Numbered from the stretch's first letter, positions 5,170 to 13,405 are shown. The stretch is DNA of 14,244 nt from an uncultured Legionellales bacterium (GCA_945956945.1 CAMFJO010000002.1:1-14244), one strand, 5' to 3'. Numbers and translations: made by a program. The notes: a model not told the origin generated them from the sequence alone.

Positions 5170-7560
5170 ATGAGTAGTGAAGATCAAAAAGGCATTATTT
5201 CGCCTGCAGCAATTCGCGCCGAAATTGGCGCCGAAATTGGCGCAAAGTTTTTCAAGCCCTCTGATAAACCCGCCAAGCGCGAAGATACACGCCAACGGCT
5301 GAGTGCCGACAAGCAGCAAACAAAAGAACAGCTGGCAGCCTTGTTAGGTGCCAAGAAAAATTCTCCTAAACCGCAAGATTCTCCTGTGGTGGCTACACCT
5401 TCAGATCCTGTTATAAGTGATATAGAAACAGCTTCAATCCCAACACCACCACCATTACCAGAAACATTAACAGCAGAAGAGAAAAAAGCAAGACGCGCAG
5501 CGCAAGAAGAAAAGCGCAGAGCAGAACAAGCAGAACAAGAAAAACGCGAAGCCGAGAAAAAATCAGCAGAAACCCCAGCAACGCCCCAGCGAAAAAACTC
5601 TATGGGTCCCGTTATATCGAATGAGCTTAGAGCGGCAATGGCGGCGCTTAATGCCAAAGTGACCGGAAACCATGAGGATGAAGAGGAGTGGGATGAAGAA
5701 GAAGATGCCGCAGTATCAGTGTCACCCATAGTAGCAACGGCTGCAGTCAATGCGCCCATCCCGCCACAAGAACCAACCCGTGCTCCAGAAGTTTCTGTCA
5801 CATCTGCACCGACAGTGACAAACCCTGCAGTTAAAACCGATGATAGAGCCGCGTTGTTACAAACTATACGAGAAGGTGTTCAGCTCAAGAAACGCGTTCT
5901 CCCTCAAGAGCAAGATAAAGTAGTTGCAGCGGCCACGGTCGTCCCCTCCGATGAGAAAGTGGAGCCTGCAGCCGTTTCAGAGGTTGTTAAAGCAGAGCCA
6001 CAGTTATCTGAAAATTTGTCAGCCGACTTAGTACAAGACGATAAGGCAGAGTTGGAAGCTGTTGAGGTTACACCCACTAAAGAAGAAGCAGTAACATCTA
6101 CTGAAGTAGATCCATTAACCCCTTCAACTTCAGAGGTTGTTAACGCCGAGCAGCCGTTATCGGAAAATATATTAGCCGATTCACTCCAAGACGATAAGGC
6201 AGAGTTGGAAGCTGTTGAGGTTACACCCACTAAAGAAGAAGCAGTAACATCTACTAAAGCAGATCCCTCAGCTCCCTCAACTGCAGAGCTTGCTACAGCA
6301 AAGCCGCAGTTACCTGGAGATTTATTAGCCGACTTGGCGAAAGACAATAAGGCGAGCTTAACACCTGTTGATGTCAAACCCACTAAAGCAGAAGTAGTCC
6401 CATCTTCTCTACCTGAAGCCGCTGCACCGGCCGTTCCCACGGTTAAAGCATCTGATGTTCTTGATGAGATGCAGCAAAATGCGCGCTTTAAAAAAGCAAA
6501 AGAGGATGCGAACAACCAGCCAGTTCAATCTACTGCGCCCGTCGTAGAAGCGAGCAGTGATCCCAGCAAGAATGAATGGAATAAGGGGTTTAATAGAATC
6601 CGTCAGCGCAATATCCCCTTTCAGTATGTTCCTGAGGCGGATCTTAAAAAAGGAATTGAAGCGTTTAATCAGAAAAAAGCAGCGAAAGAAGCAGCGAAAG
6701 AAGTAGGTCCAAGCGCTGTCAAAACAGTAGAATCAGCGCCAAAGCCAGAACCGACAATTGATCCGAAACCGGCTTCGACTGTCGATACTGATCGTGATTA
6801 TGCTTTAGCATTACATCTGGATGAATTACAACGCTCACCGAATGCAAGCGATCGCCAGTTGGCTGAAAATCCCGAGTATATCCGTCAACTGCAACACGCC
6901 TACGACAACAACAATACGAGAGACACCAAGGCTTTCAATCAGATGGATCTTCATGCTCAAAAAGAAGAGCGACGTCAAAATCTGGAAAAAACCTATCAGC
7001 CAAGACCGCAATCCCAGAAAAAGAGCTCTAGGGATTTTTATAGTCCACAATCCTCTATGCTGCGGGCACCCCGTATGCAGCCGCAAAGTCATCAGGCAGC
7101 ACAACCTGCGATGGCTCAAAGCGCGAGAGAATTGTATATGATGCAATCGATAACGTTTTTGATGGTCACTCATATGCAAATAAGCTCTTTTGAAACCTCT
7201 GCAAGTGTTGCGTCACATCCTTCTGCTTGTAGTGCCAGCTTTTTTATGTCTTATACCCACATTTGTCTGTCTCAGACTCAATCTTTGTCGGTGGGTAAGG
7301 ACGGATCGGTGTCTTATAGTACGAGTCAATCCTTATCTTACACCCAGATGAATATCGCTGGTGTGGATGATGGTAAAGGTAATCTCTCTTATAGTGCTGC
7401 GGCCGTAGCTTATCAGCATCATAGCCGCGCCTGTTCGTTTTTTCCAGGTCAGGCTAAAGAGGCTGCTCCCTCTGTCGGTGCTCCACACCATTCCCTCCGT
7501 TCTCTTATGGATAAAGTTGAGCCGATAGGATCGCCCGCTACGACGATGAAAGTACGGTAA
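5170..7560 (+). CDS. Large low-complexity protein with 51-residue repeats, function unknown
   Basis: 796 residues from the ATG at 5170, chosen because AGAGAGGG stands just before it; an ATG 12 codons earlier has no such site. I do not recognise it. Visible parts: an N-terminus with a short AEIGAEIGA repeat; a Lys/Glu/Arg/Ala-rich helical or coiled-coil stretch (about 104-134); an acidic patch EDEEEWDEEED (169-179); three repeats of 51 residues (270-320, 321-371, and a diverged 372-422) rich in Glu, Val, Pro and Thr; a Lys/Gln-rich middle; and a C-terminal part (about 640-796) rich in Ser, Tyr, Met and His with four Cys, where SLSVGKDGSVSY and GKGNLSYSAA resemble beta-hairpins. No signal peptide or membrane span is seen. 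Disorder plus repeats would fit a secreted effector, a surface protein or a scaffold, but nothing here decides. Confidence 0.85.
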   Translation: MSSEDQKGIISPAAIRAEIGAEIGAKFFKPSDKPAKREDTRQRLSADKQQTKEQLAALLGAKKNSPKPQDSPVVATPSDPVISDIETASIPTPPPLPETLTAEEKKARRAAQEEKRRAEQAEQEKREAEKKSAETPATPQRKNSMGPVISNELRAAMAALNAKVTGNHEDEEEWDEEEDAAVSVSPIVATAAVNAPIPPQEPTRAPEVSVTSAPTVTNPAVKTDDRAALLQTIREGVQLKKRVLPQEQDKVVAAATVVPSDEKVEPAAVSEVVKAEPQLSENLSADLVQDDKAELEAVEVTPTKEEAVTSTEVDPLTPSTSEVVNAEQPLSENILADSLQDDKAELEAVEVTPTKEEAVTSTKADPSAPSTAELATAKPQLPGDLLADLAKDNKASLTPVDVKPTKAEVVPSSLPEAAAPAVPTVKASDVLDEMQQNARFKKAKEDANNQPVQSTAPVVEASSDPSKNEWNKGFNRIRQRNIPFQYVPEADLKKGIEAFNQKKAAKEAAKEVGPSAVKTVESAPKPEPTIDPKPASTVDTDRDYALALHLDELQRSPNASDRQLAENPEYIRQLQHAYDNNNTRDTKAFNQMDLHAQKEERRQNLEKTYQPRPQSQKKSSRDFYSPQSSMLRAPRMQPQSHQAAQPAMAQSARELYMMQSITFLMVTHMQISSFETSASVASHPSACSASFFMSYTHICLSQTQSLSVGKDGSVSYSTSQSLSYTQMNIAGVDDGKGNLSYSAAAVAYQHHSRACSFFPGQAKEAAPSVGAPHHSLRSLMDKVEPIGSPATTMKVR
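5977..6435 (+). repeat. Three 153-bp intragenic repeats
   Basis: In-frame units start at 5977, 6130 and 6283. Units one and two share a 69-bp stretch without a single difference (6034-6102 and 6187-6255), which also preserves synonymous codon choices, so the duplication is recent or homogenised by recombination. Unit three keeps the protein pattern (PQLPGDLLADL, PTKAEVV) but has diverged in DNA. Copy number probably varies between strains. Confidence 0.9.
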
Positions 7561-7575
7561 GAGATTCCAGTAACC

Positions 7576-7600
7576 AAAGCCTATGGTTTCAATAGGCTTT
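7576..7600. terminator. Stem-loop between convergent genes
   Basis: AAAGCCTAT (7576-7584) and ATAGGCTTT (7592-7600) form a perfect 9-bp stem with a 7-nt loop. It lies between the ends of the unknown gene (plus) and rluC (minus). There is no adjacent T-run on either strand, so it may protect both 3' ends rather than terminate strongly. Confidence 0.5.
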
Positions 7601-7624
7601 GTTCATTTCAATAGTCGTTATTTT

Positions 7625-8569
7625 TTAGGCAGGTATCTTTTCTAAAACGCTCGCTAAATCTTCATACAATGGTGCTTCCACGCTGATTTTAAGTCCGGTT
7701 TTAGGATGAATAAAAGATAATTTATAAGCATGTAAAAATAAACGGCTTTTCTCTGTTATTTGGCATTGTCTGTCCAAATCACGCAGGCCGTATTTAGGAT
7801 CGCCCACAATGGGATGGCCCTTATGGCTTAAATGCACACGCAACTGATGGGTTCTACCTGTTTTAGGACTTAGCCGCAGTAAAGTGTGTAGCGCATAGGT
7901 TTTTTCAATGTTCACCTGGGTTAGCGCTTCCTTGCCTTCGGGATGAACCTGCACTTTATGTTCGCCAGAAGACAGAATGTGTTTTAGCAAGGGCGCGTCT
8001 ATGCTGTGCCAGTGTTTAGGCCAACGGCCATGGACCAAAGCCAAATAGGTTTTTTGGCAAGCGCCTTCTTGCAATAACACATGTAAAGCCTTCAAAGTGC
8101 TTCTTTTTTTGGCAATCATCAAGCAACCGGAAGTATCCTTATCCAAACGATGCACTAATTCTAAAAAGGGAGCTTCTCCCCAGGCTTGTCTTAAGATATC
8201 AATGACCCCGAAGCTGCTTAAAGTACCACCGTGTACGGGTAAACCCGGCGGCTTATTCAAAATGAGTAAATCATCATCACTGTAGAGAACAGCGTCCATT
8301 AAGCGTTTTTGTAGATAGATAGGGATCACCGTTTGCTGTGGGCTTTCCTGATACAAAGGAGGAATTCTCACTTGATCGTCTATCATCAGCTTATCGCTGG
8401 CCTTGGCGCGTTTTTTATTGATGCGCACTTCACCCGTGCGCAGCATGCGATAGATACGGCTTTTCGGGATATTTTTCAAGGTCTTGAATAAAAAGTTGTC
8501 TATTCTTTGGCCATCGCTGCTGGCGGTAACCTGGATAATGGATGCTTTTTGATACAATTCTTCGCGCAT
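7625..8569 (-). CDS. rluC: 23S rRNA pseudouridine synthase RluC
   Basis: 314 residues, RluA-family length. An S4 RNA-binding domain (about 20-80, GQRIDNFLFKTLKNIPKSRIYRML) precedes the catalytic domain. There HRLDKDTSG (140-148) carries the catalytic Asp143, and GRTHQLRVHLSHKGHPIVGDPKYG is the second signature. RluC makes pseudouridines 955, 2504 and 2580 (E. coli numbering) in 23S rRNA. RluD and RluA share the motifs, but divergence from rne, as in E. coli, and the match to the RluC start (VTASSDGQRIDNFL) favour RluC. The ATG at 8569 has no strong Shine-Dalgarno. Upstream DNA is shared with the rne promoter. Confidence 0.88.
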   Translation of the reverse strand: MREELYQKASIIQVTASSDGQRIDNFLFKTLKNIPKSRIYRMLRTGEVRINKKRAKASDKLMIDDQVRIPPLYQESPQQTVIPIYLQKRLMDAVLYSDDDLLILNKPPGLPVHGGTLSSFGVIDILRQAWGEAPFLELVHRLDKDTSGCLMIAKKRSTLKALHVLLQEGACQKTYLALVHGRWPKHWHSIDAPLLKHILSSGEHKVQVHPEGKEALTQVNIEKTYALHTLLRLSPKTGRTHQLRVHLSHKGHPIVGDPKYGLRDLDRQCQITEKSRLFLHAYKLSFIHPKTGLKISVEAPLYEDLASVLEKIPA

Positions 8570-8586
8570 AATAGCTAAGTTCTCAA

Positions 8587-8615
8587 TTGATATAAAAGGT
8601 TTTTTTTGATATACT
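8587..8615 (+). promoter_or_regulatory. Promoter of rne
   Basis: TTGATA (8587-8592), a 17-bp spacer containing a T-run, and TATACT (8610-8615), each 5 of 6 consensus. Transcription would begin near 8622, which gives the rne mRNA a leader of about 600 nt. Confidence 0.7.
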
Positions 8616-8621
8616 TTGTTC

Positions 8622-9222
8622 TGTCGCCTGTCCTGAGAGTGGTCAGGTGAAGCTCATCTAAAAATGGGACACAAAACTGCAAGATACCCTAAAGATGAGA
8701 TGCTAACAGATTTGTAACTGTTGGTATACTTCTCAGGGCCATATAAATATGGCTACGCGAAGTATAACCGCTTTATCCTGTTTAATTTAGATAATATAGG
8801 ATGAGCGTTGATATTTTGGGACCAGTTAGATACCTATACCCAATGAGGAGGTAGGACTGGTTAAGAATTAAATGACACGTTTTTGACCCGCCAGAGCGCG
8901 AAGTAGGAGGGCGTTGATAATTCGCTAGATTGAGGTGTCATGACTTGATTTTCCATCACCGTAGTTCAGAAAATCAGGCCAGTATCTCCAGCCTAGTAGA
9001 AATGTCAGCAACCCCTCATAAGAGGTAAACGTGTATTACTATAGAGAATACCGTGCTAGATCTTGGTTGTTTTTATCTCAAAGAGCCATTCACAGTGATA
9101 TTTCCTCTGTATTATACACCGTTTTATTATTTTAATCGCATTTTCTGTCGGTCATAGACTCCACAGCCATTGCTGCTTAGCTTAAAGCACAATAGCGAAG
9201 AGTTAGCGTATTGGAGAAAAAT
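8622..9222 (+). promoter_or_regulatory. Long structured 5' leader of rne, probable autoregulatory region
   Basis: No gene fits this 600-nt stretch, but the predicted leader holds a chain of stems. They are CCTG/CAGG with inner CC/GG (8627-8647); CTCATCT/AGATGAG (8653-8659, 8693-8699); AACAG/CTGTT (8705-8709, 8718-8722); GGTATACTTC/GAAGTATAACC (8723-8732, 8759-8769) enclosing GCCATA/TATGGC (8738-8743, 8748-8753); ACCAGT/ACTGGT (8821-8826, 8856-8861); ATGACAC/GTGTCAT (8872-8878, 8935-8941); and TGATTTTC/GAAAATCA (8946-8953, 8969-8976). The last 240 nt look unstructured and U-rich. In E. coli a 361-nt rne leader with hairpins binds RNase E and makes the enzyme degrade its own mRNA, so the same role is likely here. 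Similarity to that leader could not be checked. Confidence 0.65.
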
Positions 9223-11178
9223 ATGACTGAAAAAACTCAATTGAATAGATTATTGATCAATGGTACTCATAGTGAAGAACTGCGTTTGGCCATCCTCGAT
9301 GGTTATCGATTAGAAAATATCTATATTGAACAATTAGGACAACAAAAAAAAGGCAATATCTATAAAGGCGTTGTAACCCGTGTAGAGCCTAGCCTGCAAG
9401 CAGCTTTTGTCGACTTCGGTGCGGAGCGTCAGGGCTTTTTACCCCTCAAAGAAATCAGCGAACTGTATTTCACCCAAGCGGTAGATAATCCACGACAAGT
9501 CAGTATTGGCGATGTCATCAAGGAAGGCCAAGAATTAATTGTTCAGGTAGAAAAAGTAGAGCGCGGTAATAAGGGCGCTGCTTTAACGACTTTGGTGAAG
9601 ATCGCCGGATCCTACCTCGTCTTGATGGTCAATAGTTCAAGAGCTGGCGGTATTTCTCGACAAATTGATGGGGAAGAGCGCGATAGCTTAAAAGAGATTT
9701 TAGACAGATTAGATTTGCCCGAAGGGATGGGGATTATTATTCGTACCGCAGGTGTGGGTAAAAGTTATGAGGAATTGGCCTGGGACTTGGATATTTTATT
9801 GCGGTTATGGCAATCTATTCAGCAAGTGAGCCAACAAGTACAAGCTCCTGCTTTAATCCATCAGGAAAGCGATTTTGTCGTACGCGCCTTGCGCGATTTT
9901 CTACAAGTAGATACCAGTGAAATCATTCTCGATGTCCCCGAATTATACCAACGGGCTAAAGAGCATTTGGAGAAAATAAGGCCTGAACTGGTAGAAAAGC
10001 TTAAATTGTACGAAGGTTCTATGCCTTTATTCGATCAATATAAAGTAGAAGAACAAGTTGAAACAGCTTTCCAGTCTTCCATTCGCTTGCCTTCAGGCGG
10101 TGCGATTGTCATACAACCCACCGAAGCGTTGGTGAGTATCGATGTAAACTCAGCCAAAGATACCAAGGGCGGCCACATAGAGCAAACTGCCTTGAATACG
10201 AACCGTTTAGCGGCGATTGAAATTGCACGCCAATTGCGTTTACGTGATTTGGGTGGATTGGTTGTTGTTGATTTCATCGATATGGTTTCTCAAGACAGCC
10301 AAAAAGAAGTGGTGCAAGTTTTCCAGCAAGCAATTAAAAGCGACCGTGCGCGGGTACAATTTGGCCGTATTTCCAAATTTGGTTTAATGGAAGTCTCTCG
10401 GCAAAGATTGCGTCCTTCTTTGGCAGAAGCCAACCAAAGCATGTGTCCACGTTGCAATGGACAGGGAACTATTCGACAAGTGGAATCTTTGGCTTTGTCT
10501 ATTATCCGCCAAATGCGTCAAGAATCCTTAAACAATGGGGTGCGTGAAATTATTGCCTATGTGCCAGTGGATGTAGCGACCTTGTTGGTCAATGAAAAGC
10601 GCGCCATGATCACGGATTTGGAGCACAAACAACGCGTGCGTATTATCATTATTCCGCATCGTTATTTGGAAACGCCCCACTACAGAATTGAAAAAATATA
10701 CAAATCTTCTGGACGTGGTGAAGAAAATAAAAGTAGCTACATGCACCAATACGAATTAGGCGGTGAAGTACAGGGCTTGAAAGATATTGGTACCCATCGT
10801 GCAACTGAAGTTGAAACACCACTGATAGTGCATACTTTACCAGAAGCCCCCAAACCAGAAGGTCGTAAAAAGCAGGGATGGCTAAAACGTCTCCTCAGCA
10901 AGTTAGGAAGCAATACTTCTTCGGCTACCCCAAAGCAAGCTGCCACGGAGACTAAACAACCTCGACAATCGGGAGATCGTCGATCACACCATGGAAATAG
11001 AAATAGGAACAGAAATAACAATAACGATAATAATGGCAACACGAATCAGCAATCTCGTCGCAGGTACCATAAACATGGGCGTAATAAGCCACGAACCTCC
11101 GGAGGTGGCAGCAATACGGGCGGTGGCACAGGCAGTGGGCAGCGTACTCCGGCAACAACGGCAGCGCGTGAGGATTAG
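9223..11178 (+). CDS. rne: Ribonuclease E, short form without the long C-terminal scaffold
   Basis: 651 residues from the ATG at 9223, preceded by GGAGA at 9213-9217; an upstream in-frame TTG is less likely. RNase E cuts single-stranded AU-rich RNA in mRNA decay and rRNA/tRNA maturation. The S1 domain lies around 38-125 (NIYKGVVTRVEPSLQAAFVDFG). Asp307 (SIDVNS) and Asp350 (VVVDFIDM) match the catalytic Asp303 and Asp346 of E. coli. CPRC (408-411) is the zinc link. GWLKRLLSKLG (552-562) sits where E. coli has its membrane-binding amphipathic helix. A basic Arg/Asn/Gly-rich tail follows and ends at residue 651, whereas E. coli continues to 1061 with sites for enolase and PNPase. RNase G is excluded by the length and tail. 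The Asn-rich tail segment is low complexity. Confidence 0.93.
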   Translation: MTEKTQLNRLLINGTHSEELRLAILDGYRLENIYIEQLGQQKKGNIYKGVVTRVEPSLQAAFVDFGAERQGFLPLKEISELYFTQAVDNPRQVSIGDVIKEGQELIVQVEKVERGNKGAALTTLVKIAGSYLVLMVNSSRAGGISRQIDGEERDSLKEILDRLDLPEGMGIIIRTAGVGKSYEELAWDLDILLRLWQSIQQVSQQVQAPALIHQESDFVVRALRDFLQVDTSEIILDVPELYQRAKEHLEKIRPELVEKLKLYEGSMPLFDQYKVEEQVETAFQSSIRLPSGGAIVIQPTEALVSIDVNSAKDTKGGHIEQTALNTNRLAAIEIARQLRLRDLGGLVVVDFIDMVSQDSQKEVVQVFQQAIKSDRARVQFGRISKFGLMEVSRQRLRPSLAEANQSMCPRCNGQGTIRQVESLALSIIRQMRQESLNNGVREIIAYVPVDVATLLVNEKRAMITDLEHKQRVRIIIIPHRYLETPHYRIEKIYKSSGRGEENKSSYMHQYELGGEVQGLKDIGTHRATEVETPLIVHTLPEAPKPEGRKKQGWLKRLLSKLGSNTSSATPKQAATETKQPRQSGDRRSHHGNRNRNRNNNNDNNGNTNQQSRRRYHKHGRNKPRTSGGGSNTGGGTGSGQRTPATTAARED

Positions 11179-11220
11179 TTTGTTTGTCATTTAGAAAAGC
11201 TATCACAAAGAGAGTATGAC

Positions 11221-12003
11221 ATGGAACTCATACTCATCGGTGTGGTGACATTTTTAGTTTCTGGTTTAACACTGTTCTCGGGTTTTGGTTTGGGAACAGT
11301 GTTAATGCCTGTGTTCGCGCTATTCTTTCCCCTTCCATTAGCCATCGCAGCGACAGCCATCGTGCATTTTGTCAATAATCTTTTTAAATTCGGTTTAATG
11401 GCCAAAAAGGCAGATTGGCGAGTTGTGTTACGATTTGGCCTTCCTGCTGCTATCGCCGCGCTTTTGGGTGCCATGGCACTCAATTTGTTTAATGACATAC
11501 CCGCCATGAAGGATTACACTATCGGCACTGTCGGTTTTGAGATGACGGTGATCAAAGTTGTGATTGGTAGCTTGATTGTGATTTTTTCTTTATTAGAATT
11601 ATCACCGCGCTTTCAGGCACTGGCTTTTCCCGCATCTTGGCTGCCTGTGGGCGGATTGTTATCGGGATTCTTTGGTGGGCTATCAGGCAATCAGGGCGCT
11701 TTTCGCTCGGCTTTTTTGATAAAAGTGGGGTTATCGAAGGAGGCTTTTGTTGCGACTGGCATCGTTTCTGCCATTATGGTTGATGCTGTGCGACTGACGG
11801 TATATGGCACAACGGCTATGGAAAATCACCTTAGCCAATCACGCACCGTACTGATACCCGTTTTAACCGCGTCCATTTGCGCTTTACTGGGTACCTGGAT
11901 TGCAACGCATGTATTGCATAAGATCACTTTGCAGGTGATACAGCGCATTGTGGCGCTAGGAATGTTGGTGATAGGCGTAGCGCTTATAGCAGGAGTGATT
12001 TAA
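11221..12003 (+). CDS. TauE/SafE-family membrane permease
   Basis: 260 residues with about seven or eight hydrophobic segments. The pattern is typical of TauE/SafE (former DUF81): an N-terminal half with GFGLGTVLMPVFALFFPLPLAIAATAIVHFVNN, and a repeated half with GGLLSGFFGGLSGNQGAFRSAFL. Family members are proposed exporters of sulfite, sulfoacetate or other organosulfur anions; the substrate cannot be read from the sequence. The ATG at 11221 follows AAGAGAG and is 42 bp after the rne stop, with no terminator between, so it may be transcribed from the rne promoter. This placement next to rne is not one I know from E. coli. A long perfect inverted repeat lies early in the coding region. Confidence 0.85.
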   Translation: MELILIGVVTFLVSGLTLFSGFGLGTVLMPVFALFFPLPLAIAATAIVHFVNNLFKFGLMAKKADWRVVLRFGLPAAIAALLGAMALNLFNDIPAMKDYTIGTVGFEMTVIKVVIGSLIVIFSLLELSPRFQALAFPASWLPVGGLLSGFFGGLSGNQGAFRSAFLIKVGLSKEAFVATGIVSAIMVDAVRLTVYGTTAMENHLSQSRTVLIPVLTASICALLGTWIATHVLHKITLQVIQRIVALGMLVIGVALIAGVI

Positions 12004-12090
12004 TCTTAAAATGCTGAATGGTTTGTCATAGAAACTAAAAAGAAAAGTGTTTTTATATGAGTGAATATAAGGTTGTTTTATCCCGTATAG

Positions 12091-12112
12091 AGAACCACCT
12101 TTTTCTGGTTCT
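12091..12112. terminator. Stem-loop in the convergent gap after the permease gene
   Basis: AGAACCA (12091-12097) and TGGTTCT (12106-12112) form a perfect 7-bp stem around an 8-nt loop. No proper T-run follows on the plus strand. It lies 87 bp after the permease stop and could end or protect that transcript. Confidence 0.4.
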
Positions 12113-12149
12113 TATCTAAATAAATAATCTTCTCACTGTCCAGGATCTT

Positions 12150-12226
12150 CTGGATTGCCACGTCAACCGTTGCCTATTTTATGCATTCGCACAAGATCTG
12201 TGAAACGGTCTCCTCGCAATGACGGC
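12150..12226 (-). repeat. Dispersed palindromic repeat of the CGTCATTGCGAGG...GGCAATCC type
   Basis: Read on the minus strand it starts CCGTCATTGCGAGGAG and ends CGTGGCAATCCAG, the two conserved edges of a small dispersed repeat I know from Rickettsia and other intracellular or environmental bacteria. Nested arms are visible: ATTGC (12154-12158) with GCAAT (12216-12220), and ACCGTT (12166-12171) with AACGGT (12204-12209). A short open frame through it is not a gene. It fills much of the 279-bp gap between the permease gene and rplS. The remainder holds another hairpin, CAGA/TCTG plus AGTAGC/GCTACT (12234-12265), near the rplS end. Identification is from memory of the edge motifs. Confidence 0.6.
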
Positions 12227-12282
12227 TCACTCACAGAGAGTAGCCACAAGAAGCAGCTACTTCTGAGAATTCTAGCAATAAG

Positions 12283-12657
12283 TTATTCTTCTGCTGGTTT
12301 CTTTTTAGCCGCTAACTTTTCTTTAATACGCGCTGCTTTACCCGTTAAGGCACGGAGGTAATACAGTTTAGAACGGCGCACATCACCACGACGCACCACT
12401 TCTATGCCCGCTAACAAAGGACTGTAGGTTAAGAATACGCGCTCTACGCCTTCACCGTGAGAAATTTTTCTGACCGTGAAGGAAGAATTTAAGCCACGAT
12501 TACGTTTAGCCAAAACAACCCCTTCAAAGGCTTGAATACGTTCGTTGGTGCCTTCTTTCACCTTGACGTTCACAATAACGGTGTCACCGGGGTTAAATTC
12601 GGCGATCTTCTTACCTTCCATTTGTTGTGCTTCTATTTGTTGAATTAATTTACTCAT
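12283..12657 (-). CDS. rplS: 50S ribosomal protein L19
   Basis: 124 residues, slightly longer than the roughly 115 of E. coli because of a Lys/Ala-rich tail ([11 protein letters not shown]). Core L19 features are intact: [46 protein letters not shown] and [15 protein letters not shown]19 sits at the 30S-50S interface. It is the last gene of the rpsP-rimM-trmD-rplS operon. Its ATG at 12657 overlaps the end of trmD by 8 bp, so translation is probably coupled. No strong terminator follows; only the hairpin near 12234-12265 and the dispersed repeat are seen. Confidence 0.96.
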   Translation of the reverse strand: MSKLIQQIEAQQMEGKKIAEFNPGDTVIVNVKVKEGTNERIQAFEGVVLAKRNRGLNSSFTVRKISHGEGVERVFLTYSPLLAGIEVVRRGDVRRSKLYYLRALTGKAARIKEKLAAKKKPAEE

Positions 12658-13405
12658 TTTCGTCTCCTGTTAGTTCTGCCAATATCTCTTTTTCTTCAGC
12701 GCTTAATTGCGCGCTGTTTAATAAATCGGGTCGTTTCTTCAACGTTCGCTCTAAAGCCATACGGTTGCGCCAACGCAGAATAGCTTCATGGTTTCCCGAT
12801 AACAATACCTCGGGCACTCGCATGCCTTCATCTTCTTCTGGCCGCGTGTATTGAGGGTATTCCAATAAACCCTTATTGGCAGAAGAAAAAGAATCTGCTT
12901 CAGCCGAAGTGCTATCGCCCAATACACCTGGTAGCAATCTTGCTACGGCGTCGATCACCACCATGGCGGCAAATTCGCCGCCGCTTAATACATAATCGCC
13001 TATAGAGCATTCTTCATCGACCATGCTCATAATAAGGCGCTCGTCTATGCCTTCATAACGTCCACACAATAACACCAAATTGTGTGTGCTTAATTTCTCT
13101 TTTAAGCGTACCACACCGGGTTGTTTTAACAGTGTTCCTTGTGGACTTAAATACACAACCCAATTGGGTTTATCGCGCTGTGCCTGAATGTGGCGTATGG
13201 CTTCACGCAAAGGTTTAGCCATCATCACCATGCCAGGGCCGCCGCCATAAGGCTTATCGTCTATGGTGCGGTGTTTATTGTCCGCATAATCGCGAACATC
13301 CCACCATCGTACCTGCAATAAGCCATTTTTCAAGGCTCTGCCCAACACGCCGTGATGCAATGCCTCAAACATATTTGGCAGAACGCTAATAATATCAATA
13401 TTCAC
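12650..13405 (-). CDS. trmD: tRNA (guanine-37-N1)-methyltransferase TrmD
   Basis: 251 residues, full length. TrmD methylates G37 next to the anticodon of several tRNAs and so prevents +1 frameshifts. [18 protein letters not shown] near 46-63, [18 protein letters not shown] and [20 protein letters not shown] form the deep trefoil knot that binds S-adenosylmethionine. AEADSFSS followed by [12 protein letters not shown] carries the catalytic Asp (E. coli Asp169). The start is a GTG at 13405 giving [13 protein letters not shown], the normal family N-terminus. The ribosome site is poor and the base of a large stem-loop ends only 23 nt upstream, so translation may be kept low or regulated. Confidence 0.95.
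   Translation of the reverse strand: MNIDIISVLPNMFEALHHGVLGRALKNGLLQVRWWDVRDYADNKHRTIDDKPYGGGPGMVMMAKPLREAIRHIQAQRDKPNWVVYLSPQGTLLKQPGVVRLKEKLSTHNLVLLCGRYEGIDERLIMSMVDEECSIGDYVLSGGEFAAMVVIDAVARLLPGVLGDSTSAEADSFSSANKGLLEYPQYTRPEEDEGMRVPEVLLSGNHEAILRWRNRMALERTLKKRPDLLNSAQLSAEEKEILAELTGDENE

Noticed and set aside
5184..5801. 205-residue open frame on the minus strand, inside the large unknown gene
   Set aside because: It is a by-product of Ala/Glu/Pro codon use on the plus strand. The translation is Ser/Ala-rich nonsense, and the plus frame has a ribosome site and spans the whole region.
5904..6515. 203-residue minus-strand frame over the 51-residue repeats
   Set aside because: Same reason. 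Its own internal repeats merely mirror the plus-strand duplication.
8622..9222. RNase P RNA, tmRNA, 6S RNA or signal recognition RNA in the long gap
   Set aside because: None of the conserved core sequences I know for these RNAs is present. Position and promoter fit an rne leader.
10737..11206. Several minus-strand frames opposite the rne tail
   Set aside because: They arise from the low-complexity Asn/Arg/Gly codons of RNase E and have repetitive, biased translations.
12155..12361. 68-residue plus-strand frame
   Set aside because: It consists of the dispersed repeat plus antisense of rplS.
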